A stretch of 64,000 bases of DNA from Xenorhabdus nematophila ATCC 19061 (lineage in GTDB: Bacteria; Pseudomonadota; Gammaproteobacteria; Enterobacterales; Enterobacteriaceae): positions 2,767,232-2,831,231 of the forward strand of contig NC_014228.1 in NCBI RefSeq assembly GCF_000252955.1. The letters run 5' to 3'. The notes beneath the pieces were generated by a model. The model did no database searches. It was not told where the DNA came from and saw nothing but the letters and a program-made list of their open reading frames with translations. This document shows, one piece after another, positions 1 through 16,799 of this stretch (its first letter is position 1; every line of letters begins with the position of its first letter). The position numbers were made by a program, and so were the translations under genes.

Positions 1-6742
<6,742 letters not shown>

Positions 6743-6778
6743 TTGATTATCACCACTTAAAACAAAGTAAATTAAATG

Positions 6779-9700
6779 CTAATTAATTGATTTATAAATA
6801 TCTTGCAGAGACTCTGGATCAAATTGCAGCAATAGAGAGTCGATGATACATTCTTCAAGTTGACAGAGAGTGGAGTGGTAAAACAGTTGATGGATGGATA
6901 ATTCAACATCAAATGTTTTTTTGATTTCTGATTGTAGCTGTAGCAGCAACAGAGAATGCCCGCCCAATTCGAAGAAGTTGTCATAGCGGCTTATCCGGTC
7001 CAGTCCCAAGAGTGTTTGCCAAATAGCGGCCAGTTGTTCTTGGGTTTCCCCTTCAGGCGCAGCATACTCACGGGTTGACATGGCTGAATGATCAGGGGCA
7101 GGCAATGCCTTGCGATCGAGTTTGCCATTTGGCGTGAGAGGAAACGCTTCCATCATCACAAACGCACTTGGGATCATGTAATCGGCAAGTGTTTTGCTTA
7201 ATTGCTCACGCAGTTGATTAATGCCCGGCAAACAATCTTGATGCGGGATGATATAGGCAACCAGACGTTTATCTCCGATCCCGCTTTCACGGGCGACAAC
7301 AACGGCTTCACGAATATCAGCACATTGGGTCAGTCGGGCTTCAATCTCGCCCAGTTCAATGCGTAATCCACGAATTTTGACCTGAAAATCATTGCGTCCC
7401 AGATAGGTGAGACTGCCATCCGGTAGCCAGCGCCCCAAATCCCCGGTTTTATACATACGGGCATCAGGGGATTGACTGAATGGATCAGGGATAAAGCGTT
7501 CTGTGGTCAGTTCCGGGCGATTGAAATAACCCCGGGCAACGCCGGCTCCGCCAATATGAATTTCTCCGGTTCCCCCTATGGGAACAGGTTGGTTATGTTT
7601 ATCCAGTATGTAGATTTGGGTATTGGCTATCGGTCGGCCAATGGTTATCTGAGATTGAGAGTGCCCGTCCTGCTGGTTTATCAGAAGATTGGCGGATGCT
7701 GTTGACCAGATTGTGGTTTCTGTCGGCCCGTACAAATTCCACAGGCTACGGGTTTTTTCTTTTAAACGTTGGGCAAGTTCGTCAGGCAAGGCTTCTCCGC
7801 CACTGATTGCCTTAATGTCTGCGCCGGCCCAGCCAGAATCGAGTAATATTCGCCAGGCTGAGGGGGTTGCCTGCACAATTTTGATATTCTGGGTTGTGAT
7901 TAATGTGGCCAGTTTCTGAGGATCTCTGGCCGCCATTGGCGGTGCTAAAACGATGCGGTTGCCGCTGATCAAGGGCAGATAGAGTTCCAGACCGGCAATA
8001 TCAAAGCCAATGGTTGTCGAGGCGAGCATCGTATCATCGGCAGTGATATGCAGTATGTCCTGCATTGAGAGAAGCAGATTCACCACATTGGTATGTTCCA
8101 CCATCACGCCTTTCGGCAGGCCTGTAGAGCCGGACGTATAGAGGACATAGGCCAAATGGCGGGAGGTGAGTCCCAAAAGTGCAGGCACAGGATTTTCGCT
8201 GGACTGACGGCTTATGTTGTCTTGTTCAGTTGAATTGTCCAGAACCCAGACAGGAATGTCGGTGACAGGTAACTGATCCTGTAAACCGTGATGAGTCAGC
8301 AGAACCACCGGACTGCTGTCTGAAAGAATATGGGCGAGCCTGTCTGTGGGGTATTCAGGGTCGAGCGGTACATAGGCAGCACCGGCTTTCAGAATACCCA
8401 GCAAACTAATAATCATATCCGGGCTGCGCTCCATGCAGATGGCAACACGAGCATCCGGACGAACTCCGGCGTTGACAAGGGCATGGGCAAGTTGATTGGC
8501 ACGTTGGTTCAATGCAGAGTAACTGAGTTGCTCATTGCCAAAACTCAGGGCCACTGCATCAGGCGTGCGTTCTACTTGCTGCTCAATACATTGGTGGATC
8601 AAAGCGTGTTGCGGGAAAGATTTACAGGTGTCATTGAAATCATGAAGAACTTGCCGGCGTTCTTGTTCATTCATCAATGGCAAACGATTAACCGCCTGTT
8701 GTTCGTCATCCGCCATGTTTTCCAGCACAGTGGCGAGGTTTTGCATAAGCTGGGAGATGAATTCATCGTCAAATACTGCGGTATCATAATAAAAGGCATA
8801 ACCAATCTGATCGCCGGCTTCCAGAATATTGACCATTAACGGAACAGGCATATCGGCATAGAAAAGATAAGGGAAAGGCCGTAGTTCCGCATCACCCCAC
8901 TGTACTGTGGTATCATGGTTTTCGGCCATCCAGAAAGCGGTAAGATCACCGGCATATCTGGCTTTTTGGAATATCATGACGGTTTGGAAAACAGGGTGAA
9001 CTGTCGTATTGCGTTGTAATTGCAATTGTTCCAGAACTTTGGTGAATGGATATTTCTGATTCTCAATACCCTGACGGATAGTCTTTGCCGCTTGTGAGAT
9101 ATGCTGTTGTACTGTCATATCGCCATCTATCTGGCTGCGTAAAGCGATTGGGTTGATAAACTCTCCGACCAGTTTTCCCCAGCGAGCACGGCCTCTGCCC
9201 GGCATAATAGAACCAATGATGATGTCGTCTTGTTCGGTGTAATGACTCAGGAGGATTTGGTATGCAGCGAGCAGGATAGCAAACAGGCTGTTATCATACT
9301 TAAGCGCCATCGCTTGCAGTTTATGTGACAGTGAATTGTGCAGGATCTTGTTTAAAGCGATTTTCCCTGTGGCTGTCTGGACACTGTTTTTAGGCGGCCA
9401 TTGTGATACCGCCAAATTACCCGCTAATTTATCTTGCCAAAATTGTTGTTGTTTTTTAGCACTGGCGCTTTTTAACCATTTCTGTTGCCATTCCACATAA
9501 TCGTTAAAGTTATTTTCTGATTCAGGCTCCAGAGGTTTGTCAGAAATCAGCGCATCGAGTTCATCCAGTAGTATCCAATAAGACCAGCCATCAACGGCCA
9601 GATGGTCAAAGGTCAGCATCATCACGCCTTCTTGTTGATTGCACTGGTACCAACTGGCATAAACCCGCAGGGGATGTTCTAAATCGAACAGATGCCAACA

Positions 9701-10018
9701 ATCGTCCTGAACTCGTTGTTGAAGCGTTTCTTCACTGAGATGTTGAGCATCATGTACGGTAAGTGTGATTTTACAATTATCGGCTATATAATAGCCCAGT
9801 TCGCCGTTATATAGACCAAAACTTGCTCGCAGCAGCGGGTGTCTTTGCACTAATTTATTGAGAGCTTCTTCTAATCGTTTGGCCGTTAAGCCTTTAATGC
9901 GAGCACAAAATGCACTATTATTTTGACCGCGTTTGTCAGGGTCAATTTGATATTGAAACCAGCGGCTGCTTTGCGCTTCCGATAAAGGGAATGATTTCAA
10001 GGTTTCAGGGTAATTCAT
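6779..10018 (-). CDS. paxA: Single-module NRPS (C-A-T) activating glycine, probable PaxA
   Basis: 1,079-residue NRPS with an N-terminal condensation domain (1-440), adenylation (460-960) and carrier (Ser in GGHSL near 1030); no epimerase or thioesterase. The pocket code read against GrsA is DILQIGLIWK, one conservative change from the classical glycine code DILQLGLIWK. The condensation motif is DHLAVDG, with Asp in place of the first His but the catalytic second His kept. As the first module ahead of lysine-type modules, this C domain is a good candidate for loading the fatty acyl chain (starter C). GGGAG lies 7 nt before the ATG. The stop is 36 bp from the next NRPS start. Glycine first and lysine next fits the PAX lipopeptide pathway of Xenorhabdus; the assignment is by architecture, not by sequence search. 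Confidence 0.85.
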   Translation of the reverse strand: MNYPETLKSFPLSEAQSSRWFQYQIDPDKRGQNNSAFCARIKGLTAKRLEEALNKLVQRHPLLRASFGLYNGELGYYIADNCKITLTVHDAQHLSEETLQQRVQDDCWHLFDLEHPLRVYASWYQCNQQEGVMMLTFDHLAVDGWSYWILLDELDALISDKPLEPESENNFNDYVEWQQKWLKSASAKKQQQFWQDKLAGNLAVSQWPPKNSVQTATGKIALNKILHNSLSHKLQAMALKYDNSLFAILLAAYQILLSHYTEQDDIIIGSIMPGRGRARWGKLVGEFINPIALRSQIDGDMTVQQHISQAAKTIRQGIENQKYPFTKVLEQLQLQRNTTVHPVFQTVMIFQKARYAGDLTAFWMAENHDTTVQWGDAELRPFPYLFYADMPVPLMVNILEAGDQIGYAFYYDTAVFDDEFISQLMQNLATVLENMADDEQQAVNRLPLMNEQERRQVLHDFNDTCKSFPQHALIHQCIEQQVERTPDAVALSFGNEQLSYSALNQRANQLAHALVNAGVRPDARVAICMERSPDMIISLLGILKAGAAYVPLDPEYPTDRLAHILSDSSPVVLLTHHGLQDQLPVTDIPVWVLDNSTEQDNISRQSSENPVPALLGLTSRHLAYVLYTSGSTGLPKGVMVEHTNVVNLLLSMQDILHITADDTMLASTTIGFDIAGLELYLPLISGNRIVLAPPMAARDPQKLATLITTQNIKIVQATPSAWRILLDSGWAGADIKAISGGEALPDELAQRLKEKTRSLWNLYGPTETTIWSTASANLLINQQDGHSQSQITIGRPIANTQIYILDKHNQPVPIGGTGEIHIGGAGVARGYFNRPELTTERFIPDPFSQSPDARMYKTGDLGRWLPDGSLTYLGRNDFQVKIRGLRIELGEIEARLTQCADIREAVVVARESGIGDKRLVAYIIPHQDCLPGINQLREQLSKTLADYMIPSAFVMMEAFPLTPNGKLDRKALPAPDHSAMSTREYAAPEGETQEQLAAIWQTLLGLDRISRYDNFFELGGHSLLLLQLQSEIKKTFDVELSIHQLFYHSTLCQLEECIIDSLLLQFDPESLQDIYKSIN

Positions 10019-10141
10019 TCTATAGCTCCCTTTTTATGGGTACATTAAAAATAAAAATTTGAGAACTGATAAAACAAAAAATCACACTTTAATTTAAACT
10101 AACAAAATAACGCCCCGAAATAGAGTGCTAATCTATTTCTG

Positions 10142-10314
10142 TTATTAAGCAGGGCGAGAGCGTGAACGTTTTTTAAGCTTGAATTGTATATTATACAATC
10201 ACATATCGAGCAAAAATAACTCAGAATGGTCTTGTTAAGACATTTCTTAGTATTTTATTTGCTCGATTTGATCGAAAATAAGCCTTTCATGCTCTCACCC
10301 TGTGTTATTAAGCG
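10142..10314. repeat. Long imperfect palindrome between exporter and paxA
   Basis: The outer arms share CAGGGYGAGAGCRTGAAMG (left near 10150-10168, right near 10284-10303 inverted; 3 mismatches in 19). Inner arms ATCGAGCAAA recur inverted at about 10205 and 10257-10266. The centre near 10229 is the near-palindrome GTCTTGTTAAGAC. The whole could fold into a ~170-nt hairpin. It resembles a MITE or ERIC-size intergenic repeat, but no second copy was noticed in this window and the family is not recognised. It sits in the leader region of paxA. Confidence 0.6.
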
Positions 10315-10589
10315 TTTTCGTATATCCAGAACAAACGACATAAAAATAGCTGACCATTCTAATAAAAAAGAACAGTCATTATTTTAAATGTGTTAGTTAA
10401 TCCCTTTCACGCCTGAAAGAAATTATGTTCTGTACGATATTAGATAATTTTACATTAAATTATTTTATTACACATTTCTAATAATGTTTTTCTGACATAT
10501 CTAATTTTATTAGGGGTGTTATATATTAAATTTTATTAGTACTGGTGATTTTTCATTCGTATTTTAACTCAAAATTTATTGGATCTATA

Positions 10590-10621
10590 AAGTGAAATAA
10601 GAGCCTATGATATTAGGCTCT
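10590..10621 (-). terminator. Hairpin terminator after the ABC exporter gene
   Basis: AGAGCCTA and TAGGCTCT pair around a 6-nt loop (10600-10621). On the minus strand it is followed by TTATTTC, a moderate U tract. It lies 40 bp beyond the exporter stop and implies that paxA has its own promoter or depends on read-through. Confidence 0.55.
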
Positions 10622-10660
10622 CTTTGTGATGAGCTTCACTTTATTTTAATTTAAAATAGC

Positions 10661-12286
10661 TTAATGGATTCTATTGCTTATTTCTTTAATGTTTCCATCT
10701 TCCAATTTAATAACGCGATCAGCAACATTAAAGTAAGCATCATCATGGCTGATAATGATGACAGTTTTACCATCGGCTTTTAATTCAGGCAGCAATTCAG
10801 TATAGAATAAACGTTTAAAGACAGGATCTTGGTCGGCAGCCCATTCATCAAAGAGATAAATAGAGCGATCTTCCAAATAAGCTGAGACTAAAGCGAGTCG
10901 TTTTCGTTGACCTGCTGAAAGATTGGTCGTGGAAAAACCCCCATCAACGATTTTAACTTTATGTGCCATGTTCAATGCTTCAATATAATGTGTGGCTTTT
11001 TCGGTAACATTCGCATCACTATTGAGCAATTGTTCGAATAAATGGTAATCAGAAAAGACAGCGGAAAAGAATTGGCGGTAATGTTCATTATTGGCGGGTG
11101 TGACTTTTACACCATTGAGTGAAATAGAGCCGGACTCTTGTTCAAACAAGCCGACCAGTAACATGGCAAGTGTTGTTTTACCGCTACCGTTACCGCCGAC
11201 GATGAAAATAATTTCACCTTGCGATATTTTCAGGCTTAATGGGCCAAGTGTGAACTGCCGATCCTCTTTATCTGTTGTGTAATGATGGATGACATCCTTC
11301 AACTCAAGTTCTACCGGATGTTGATTATAGAACGGATTGGGTCCTTCAGTCTGTGCGGAGATAGCTTGTTCTAGTTCGTCGTCAAGGCGGCGCATTTTGT
11401 TCAATGAGGCTTCAGCTTCTCTTAATTCGGGAATTGCACCAATCACTTCGCTGATAGGGCCGGATAAAAAGAGAACAAGTAATGAAACAGTAAACAGGGT
11501 TGAGGGTTCCTGGGGAAGCCAAATCGGAACGATAAAAACGATAATGCCGATAGTGACATAGAATGTGACTGAACTGGCATTAATGAGCCACGCATAGCTG
11601 GAGTTCGTCTTAATGCAGATATTTTGGAATACCTTTGCTGCTGGCCCGATAACTTTATTGATAAAAAGATGACCTTTTTGTTTGTTGAGTTGCAGTTCTT
11701 TGCTGCCATCAACCAGACTCTGGAAGTTAAGGTATATCTTATCTACTTGATCACGCATCAGCATGACTAAACGCAATGGGTATTTTTCCCACATATAAAA
11801 CAGATACATTGAGATGATGCTTAATACGGCCAGGATGACAAAGAGTTGCCAGGATACCCATGCCAGATAACTAAAACAGGCCAGAATTAAAGTCACATTA
11901 CCAAAAACGCTGGGAGCCAGCATAAAGGAATGTACGAATACGTCGACGTCTTTGGTTAAAACAGCCAATAAACCATGCCGCCCAAGTTTATGCAGTTTTT
12001 TTAATGGGGCGCGTAAAATTTTATTACTCAGACTCAGACGTAATGAATAAATTGTAGCCTGGGCTAAATGAGACAATGTAATTTCTGATACAGTCTTAGA
12101 AATAAAAAAGAGAAAACAAATACTAAAAAAACTTAAAAGAAATGTAGTCAGATTGATCGATTCTGTAACACCTTGGCTGATCATGCCTACTATTGAAGCA
12201 CCGGCAAACCCACTAATTAATGCGCTTATTGTCGATACCAGAAGTAATACCCAAGATTGACGATATAAATAAGCTATTAGAGTCAT
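10661..12286 (-). CDS. Cyclic peptide/siderophore-type ABC exporter (SyrD/PvdE/YojI family)
   Basis: About 541 residues: a half-transporter with six hydrophobic segments (roughly 10-290) fused to an ATPase. Walker A is GGNGSGKTT, the signature LSAGQRKRLAL and Walker B LFDEWAADQDP; DEWAADQDP is typical of the cyclic-peptide exporter family that includes SyrD, PvdE and YojI. It should act as an inner-membrane homodimer moving a peptide to the periplasm. The frame can begin at a TTG at 12295, but the ATG at 12286 is preferred; the ribosome site before it is weak. It precedes the Gly-activating NRPS in the same direction, so it is the likely exporter of that lipopeptide (a paxT-like role). Confidence 0.85.
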   Translation of the reverse strand: MTLIAYLYRQSWVLLLVSTISALISGFAGASIVGMISQGVTESINLTTFLLSFFSICFLFFISKTVSEITLSHLAQATIYSLRLSLSNKILRAPLKKLHKLGRHGLLAVLTKDVDVFVHSFMLAPSVFGNVTLILACFSYLAWVSWQLFVILAVLSIISMYLFYMWEKYPLRLVMLMRDQVDKIYLNFQSLVDGSKELQLNKQKGHLFINKVIGPAAKVFQNICIKTNSSYAWLINASSVTFYVTIGIIVFIVPIWLPQEPSTLFTVSLLVLFLSGPISEVIGAIPELREAEASLNKMRRLDDELEQAISAQTEGPNPFYNQHPVELELKDVIHHYTTDKEDRQFTLGPLSLKISQGEIIFIVGGNGSGKTTLAMLLVGLFEQESGSISLNGVKVTPANNEHYRQFFSAVFSDYHLFEQLLNSDANVTEKATHYIEALNMAHKVKIVDGGFSTTNLSAGQRKRLALVSAYLEDRSIYLFDEWAADQDPVFKRLFYTELLPELKADGKTVIIISHDDAYFNVADRVIKLEDGNIKEISNRIH

Positions 12287-12295
12287 AAAAAACAA

Positions 12296-13367
12296 GCCAT
12301 TGTCGAAGGTTATAATTTATATGAAAATTCATATATCTATCTATACAATCCATTATGGTTATTTTTTTCTTATCAAACTGCAAGCGTGATTTATAGCACG
12401 ACAATATTAATAAATGTAATTGTGATAAGCATAATTCAACAATGTAAACTGTAACTCAATTTAATTAATAGAGTAAATTATAAAATTTGTATTTTTTGCC
12501 TGGTGTGATTATTTACCAGAAATCATTTGTATTAATATGGTGAGTTAACTGTTCTGAAAATAATAGGATTAAGTGGAATTAATATTCTTTTAAATAGTTA
12601 TTATTCTATATGAGTTACGTTATATTCAGATCTCATATTTAAAGTAAATTGTTTTGTTAGCTTTTAGCTATGTCCGCGAATGCCAATCAATATGTTACAT
12701 AACGGTTACATTATTGTATCACCTGACACGCTATAACTCTGACAGAGGGGTTGTTCACAATTTAAACTTATTGGAGTCATAGATCGACCAGTGCCCTCAG
12801 CCGTTTCAATCAGTCACTGGATACCAAACAGAGGTGTCAGAACATTGACCAGAGAAAACCATTTTCTGTGAGCGCCATTCTCAGATGGTAATTTTGTAAT
12901 GCTTTAATTTTAAATAAAATTATTGATTTTTAAGGTAAAAATTATTAATTACAAATATATTTTTTAGATTATGATCATAACTTATGGTTATGATCCATGA
13001 ATAATTATTAAGCAAAATTACCTTATTAAGGTTACTCTCTCTTTTATATCCCATTTCATTTATTTTTTTATGCATAAACGATGCATAAATTGGAAATAAA
13101 ATCATTTTTATAAATTGTGAAAAACACCATAAAGTAAATTTATTGTGATTTTATTATATTGACTTTGTTAAGACCCAAAGAGATTATGAGATTGCTCACC
13201 AATCCAAAAGGATAAAAAAGACATTACGAGAGATATTACAGGAAATCATTGAAAACCAACCGAAACTTGAAATAGATAATTTAAAATAATCTATTAATTA
13301 AAAATTATATTCAATGATATATGAATTTAATTTTCTTTTTCTATCCTAATTATTTGAGGAAAAATAA
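12296..13367. other. 1.07-kb AT-rich gap without a credible gene
   Basis: Very AT-rich except for a mixed-composition patch at about 12730-12890. At about 13160-13291 the plus strand holds a start-less reading frame ending in a stop (read as KKTLREILQEIIENQP...), which looks like the 3' end of a lost gene but is not recognised. The exporter promoter must lie just above 12290. Confidence 0.45.
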
Positions 13368-13948
13368 ATGACGAACACGATTCAAAGAAATTGGTTTGAC
13401 CAGTATATGGTTCCTTGTTTTTCACCAGCAAAATTTATACCCGTCAAAGCCAAAGGATCTCGCGTTTGGGATCAGGAAGGGAAGGAGTACGTTGATTTTG
13501 CAGGTGGAATTGCGGTGAATTCATTAGGTCATGCGAATGATGAATTAAAAAAAGCATTAAGTTCTCAAATGGAAAATATATGGCATATTGGAAATGGATA
13601 TACAAATGAACCTGTTTTAACGTTAGCAAAATCACTAGTTGAAAATACATTCGCAGATAAGGTTTTTTTCTGTAACTCTGGCGAAGAAGCGAATGAAGCC
13701 GCATTAAAAATTGCCAAAAAACATGCCCTGGATAAATATGGCAGCCATAAAAACGAAATTATTTCATTTGAGAACTCCTTATTACCCATCTTCCCTATAA
13801 CGATATTGCTGCCATCAAAGCCCATATTTCAGAACGAACCTGTGCTGTGATTGTTGAACCTATCATTGGTGAAGGCGGTGTTATTCCTGCCTCCCCTGCA
13901 TTTTTGCAGGCATTGCGTGAGTTGTGTGACCAATATCAGGCCGTGCTT
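13368..13948 (+). pseudogene. Truncated acetylornithine/succinylornithine aminotransferase
   Basis: The first ~139 codons read as a class-III aminotransferase of the ArgD/AstC group: FAGGIAVNSLGHAND, then FFCNSGEEANEAALK around the PLP phosphate site. After FENS (near 13784) a block is missing and the frame shifts, giving a spurious end at 13850. The family sequence resumes in another frame as [17 protein letters not shown] (about 13836-13895) and runs to about 13948, where an ISAs1 remnant begins. The PLP-binding lysine region is absent, so it cannot be a working enzyme. The start has a good AGGA site, so a truncated peptide of 160 residues may still be made. Confidence 0.85.
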
Positions 13949-14666
13949 CCTGACAACGACTTAAATAATAACGAAAATCAGAGGTGACTGTTTCAGAATA
14001 GTGTGCTTGCCGGATTTTTTCTGTGACCAGAAGAGCCTGAATATCTGGCCAGGAGCCTGAGTGTTTTGTTTCTGGTGTCAGCGGCAGAACCCATCCGCGT
14101 CGTCTGACGGTACGCCCATGGCTATCTTCAAATTCATCATGGTCAGGTTTCAGATAAGGTTTTTGTGTTGCCTGTTGTTGTTGAAAATAGGTAACCGCTG
14201 CCGAAAAGGTTTTTCCCTGATTGCCTTTAAGGGACAAAATATCATCGGCTCCGCTCTCGCGTAATTGCTGGGCAATCGTGCGTTGACAGCCCATCGCATC
14301 AAGCGTCACGAGATGGCCTTTCAAGGAAAACATAGATAATAATGTGGGGATAGCCTTAATTTCGTTTGATTTTCCGTCTACAGCACACTGACATAAGCTG
14401 AGTCCGTTCTCAACGGAGAATGCACTTACCACATGTAATGGGCTTTGTTTAATTTTCTTGTCAAACGAATGACGTAAACTTTTACCATCAATTGCAATGA
14501 TCGCCCGCTTTTCTGAAGAAACATCATGAGAAACCCACTGATAAAAATGGCGTTCAAAGAGGCGGGGATTTAATAATAAAAACAATATTTTAGACTCAGT
14601 CCAGGTTGTGATTTGGGATTTTTTGCAATTGATCAGATCGCAAAAATCGGACTGAGTTCCCTTCAA
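13949..14666 (-). pseudogene. ISAs1-family transposase remnant
   Basis: The readable part matches an ISAs1-type DDE transposase core: AIIAIDGKSLRHSF, HVVSAFSVENGL, KGHLVTLDAMGCQRTIA and ILSLKGNQGKTF. The usual N-terminal ~80 residues are missing or scrambled, and the C-terminal end stops at DFRYYLS; the remaining codons down to 13881 are the complement of the aminotransferase pseudogene. Truncated at both ends and not expected to be active. Confidence 0.85.
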
Positions 14667-14807
14667 GTGATCTACTATTTTGAAAATTTATTTAGTGAAT
14701 CGAGTATTTAGCCTATAACTCACTTAGAGCGATAAAAGCTCAAAACTATTACTTTATTTGCAACAGTGCCCATATAAGCTTATCTAAGCTCCTGTGTAGT
14801 TAAACCA

Positions 14808-16208
14808 TTAAAAATTACGCTTGAAGTCCAGAAAAATATCTTTTTCAGTATAAGAATAAAAAAGATTGCTGCTTTTGTTTTTTGTATAGGAAAAAGAGAG
14901 TGTCGGGTAAAAACCAAATAAATTAATACTCTCATTTGAGAGTGAAAGCGAGACGGAATCAGTAATATCTTCTCTTTTTATTTTAATGGGGGGTAAATCT
15001 CGAATAAAGATATGAGCTGGAGTATATATAGTGGTTTTACCTATATAGTCAGTTTTTATCTTTTGATAGTTTAGCTCTACTAAATAATCATCTAAAAAGC
15101 GTTTGCTGATTAGAAAAGTCATCCCTTTGTCATGATGACTATCCTCTTTAGATCTTCTATCGGTTACACTATAACTTCCAGATAAGGACATATATAAATC
15201 ATTAAATGGGATAAATATTAATGAACCGCTAACAAAGTTAATGTCTCCATTAAGATGTTTTTTCTTGTTATAATATTCATTTTTATTTTCATAGAAAATG
15301 GCATATTTAAGATTTTCATTTATATCTGATAATTTAAATAAGTTAAACCCAATTGCATCATAAAAAGGTTTAAAACCTATTTCTTTAGATGATGATGTCG
15401 AACCGCCACCATAAAATGACTTTATATAAAAAGGTTTTAAGTAGAAATAATTGGAGTAATCTTCAAACCCGATTTTATTGCCTATTCTGGTGCTTAAGAA
15501 ATCATATCTTTTTTCTTTCAGATACTTAATTCCATGAGCATCAATATCAAATTCAGAGAATAAACCAGAGTCAAAAAAATACTTTTTGCTAATGCGTGGG
15601 GTAAAAGACAATCCCACATCTTTTATCCTTTTATTTGGATCCCATCCATATACTTTTTTATCAGTGATTTTTGAGATGTTTGAATCTCTTTTGAATGAAA
15701 AATATGTATTAAATTTAATTTCCTTTTTCTTTTTAATGTATTCTATATAATTATTTATACTTTCCTTATCCTGTTGATTACGGGTGGTAAGCAGTAAATT
15801 GTTGAAAATATTTTCGGATTGATTGTATTTTTTATTGAGTAAGTAAAGTATGGCCAAATCAAATTTAGCGGTTGGGTTATCATACTGATTGACAAATTGT
15901 TCTAACTTATTAATAGCCTGATGGTATTCTCTTTTTTTCATGAGGATTTTCGCCTCAGCCCAAAGAATCAGGTAAGGATCTTGACTATGCGACTTTTTAT
16001 AAAGGCTAAGTACTTTCTCTAGGTTATCATTTTGTTCATGAATTAAAAAGAGAATTGCATTTTCAAGTAATCTAGGTTGCCTTAATATTTCGTCTTCCGT
16101 ATATACGTTTTGATTCTGAGGTTTTATTTCTTCGGCTATTACGACGTTGCTTATAGGGATAAGCAGGGTGGTAACAACAGTTATAACGATGGATTTGATT
16201 TTTTTCAT
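14808..16208 (-). CDS. nilB: NilB-like outer-membrane protein (TPR + beta-barrel, Slam/type XI family)
   Basis: 466 residues. Signal peptide to about residue 25 (cleavage after VVIA), then helical TPR-like repeats (about 45-155, such as AILYLLNKKYNQSENIF), then a long series of alternating strands typical of an outer-membrane barrel (165-466) ending in a terminal Phe, the BAM recognition signal. This is the layout of Slam proteins and of NilB of X. nematophila, which is needed for colonising Steinernema nematodes and has been placed in the type XI secretion family. The gene is strikingly AT-rich compared with the flanks. It lies 109 bp after nilA; the ribosome site before its ATG is weak, so coupling to nilA expression is plausible. 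The name rests on domain layout and on adjacency to nilA and nilC. Confidence 0.8.
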   Translation of the reverse strand: MKKIKSIVITVVTTLLIPISNVVIAEEIKPQNQNVYTEDEILRQPRLLENAILFLIHEQNDNLEKVLSLYKKSHSQDPYLILWAEAKILMKKREYHQAINKLEQFVNQYDNPTAKFDLAILYLLNKKYNQSENIFNNLLLTTRNQQDKESINNYIEYIKKKKEIKFNTYFSFKRDSNISKITDKKVYGWDPNKRIKDVGLSFTPRISKKYFFDSGLFSEFDIDAHGIKYLKEKRYDFLSTRIGNKIGFEDYSNYFYLKPFYIKSFYGGGSTSSSKEIGFKPFYDAIGFNLFKLSDINENLKYAIFYENKNEYYNKKKHLNGDINFVSGSLIFIPFNDLYMSLSGSYSVTDRRSKEDSHHDKGMTFLISKRFLDDYLVELNYQKIKTDYIGKTTIYTPAHIFIRDLPPIKIKREDITDSVSLSLSNESINLFGFYPTLSFSYTKNKSSNLFYSYTEKDIFLDFKRNF

Positions 16209-16317
16209 AGAGTTTTCATTGGTAATGATAGAGTGTTAAAGAATAATAAAATGACCTTTGCCTTAATTGTAGTAATGTACAACGCCGTTAATACTGTCAT
16301 TTTCCGAGTAATTTAAT

Positions 16318-16590
16318 CTAGAAAAAAGGGGGGTAACCATCAGAGAAATAACCGCCGAATTGCGTGTTCCATTCAAGGAATGTTACTATACCATTGTAAA
16401 CTCCAGCCGCTGTAATAGCGCTTTTGATTGGAGAAGTAGCAATCTTACCCAATATATTGCCATGGGGGTTAGTATTCACCGGGTTAGCGGTGAAGTAAGC
16501 ATCTAATTCCTGAACCTTACTCTCCATTCTTTTAAAATAAACTGTAATAGATAGAAACAAAGAAGTAGACAAAATGACTCTAGATTTCAT
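16318..16590 (-). CDS. nilA: NilA-like small membrane-associated protein
   Basis: 90 residues with a short N-terminal hydrophobic stretch (about 4-18) and a second at 57-72 (SAITAAGVYNGIVTFLEW), ending in an aromatic, Gly-rich tail (FGGYFSDGYPPFF). AGGA sits 7 nt before the ATG. It is assigned NilA because of its size, its position just upstream of nilB on the same strand and the divergent nilC. NilA of X. nematophila is reported as a small inner-membrane protein of unknown biochemical role. On sequence alone it is unrecognised. Confidence 0.65.
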   Translation of the reverse strand: MKSRVILSTSLFLSITVYFKRMESKVQELDAYFTANPVNTNPHGNILGKIATSPIKSAITAAGVYNGIVTFLEWNTQFGGYFSDGYPPFF

Positions 16591-16799
16591 ATTATTATCC
16601 TAATCTGCTTAATTAAAATTAATCGGGTATTTTTAAGCTTAATTTAAAATTATTGTTTTTTCAAACAAAGATAAAAGCTGAACAAAAATATACAGCAATT
16701 TTCAATGGTGGCAGGTATATGACAAGCTGAGATAACACGCAGCAATAATATGAACAGCTCACTATTGTGGGCCATTTTATTTATAATTCGTGACGTGTA

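Larger units (their letters stand above)
10019..10660. other. 642-bp intergenic region upstream of paxA
   Basis: No credible gene. AT-rich, holding the exporter terminator (near 10600), the long palindrome (10142-10314) and, by position, the paxA promoter. No -10/-35 pair is distinct enough to call in this composition. Confidence 0.6.

Noticed and set aside
12920..13105. 61-codon minus ORF in the AT-rich gap
   Set aside because: Composition is that of random AT-rich DNA and there is no ribosome site.
13444..13825. Two minus-strand ORFs of 86 codons
   Set aside because: Antisense to the aminotransferase pseudogene, whose own frame shows clear family motifs.
16318..16590. Small ORF as a bacteriocin or microcin precursor
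   Set aside because: The Gly-rich tail is suggestive, but position and strand relative to the nilB- and nilC-like genes make NilA the simpler reading.
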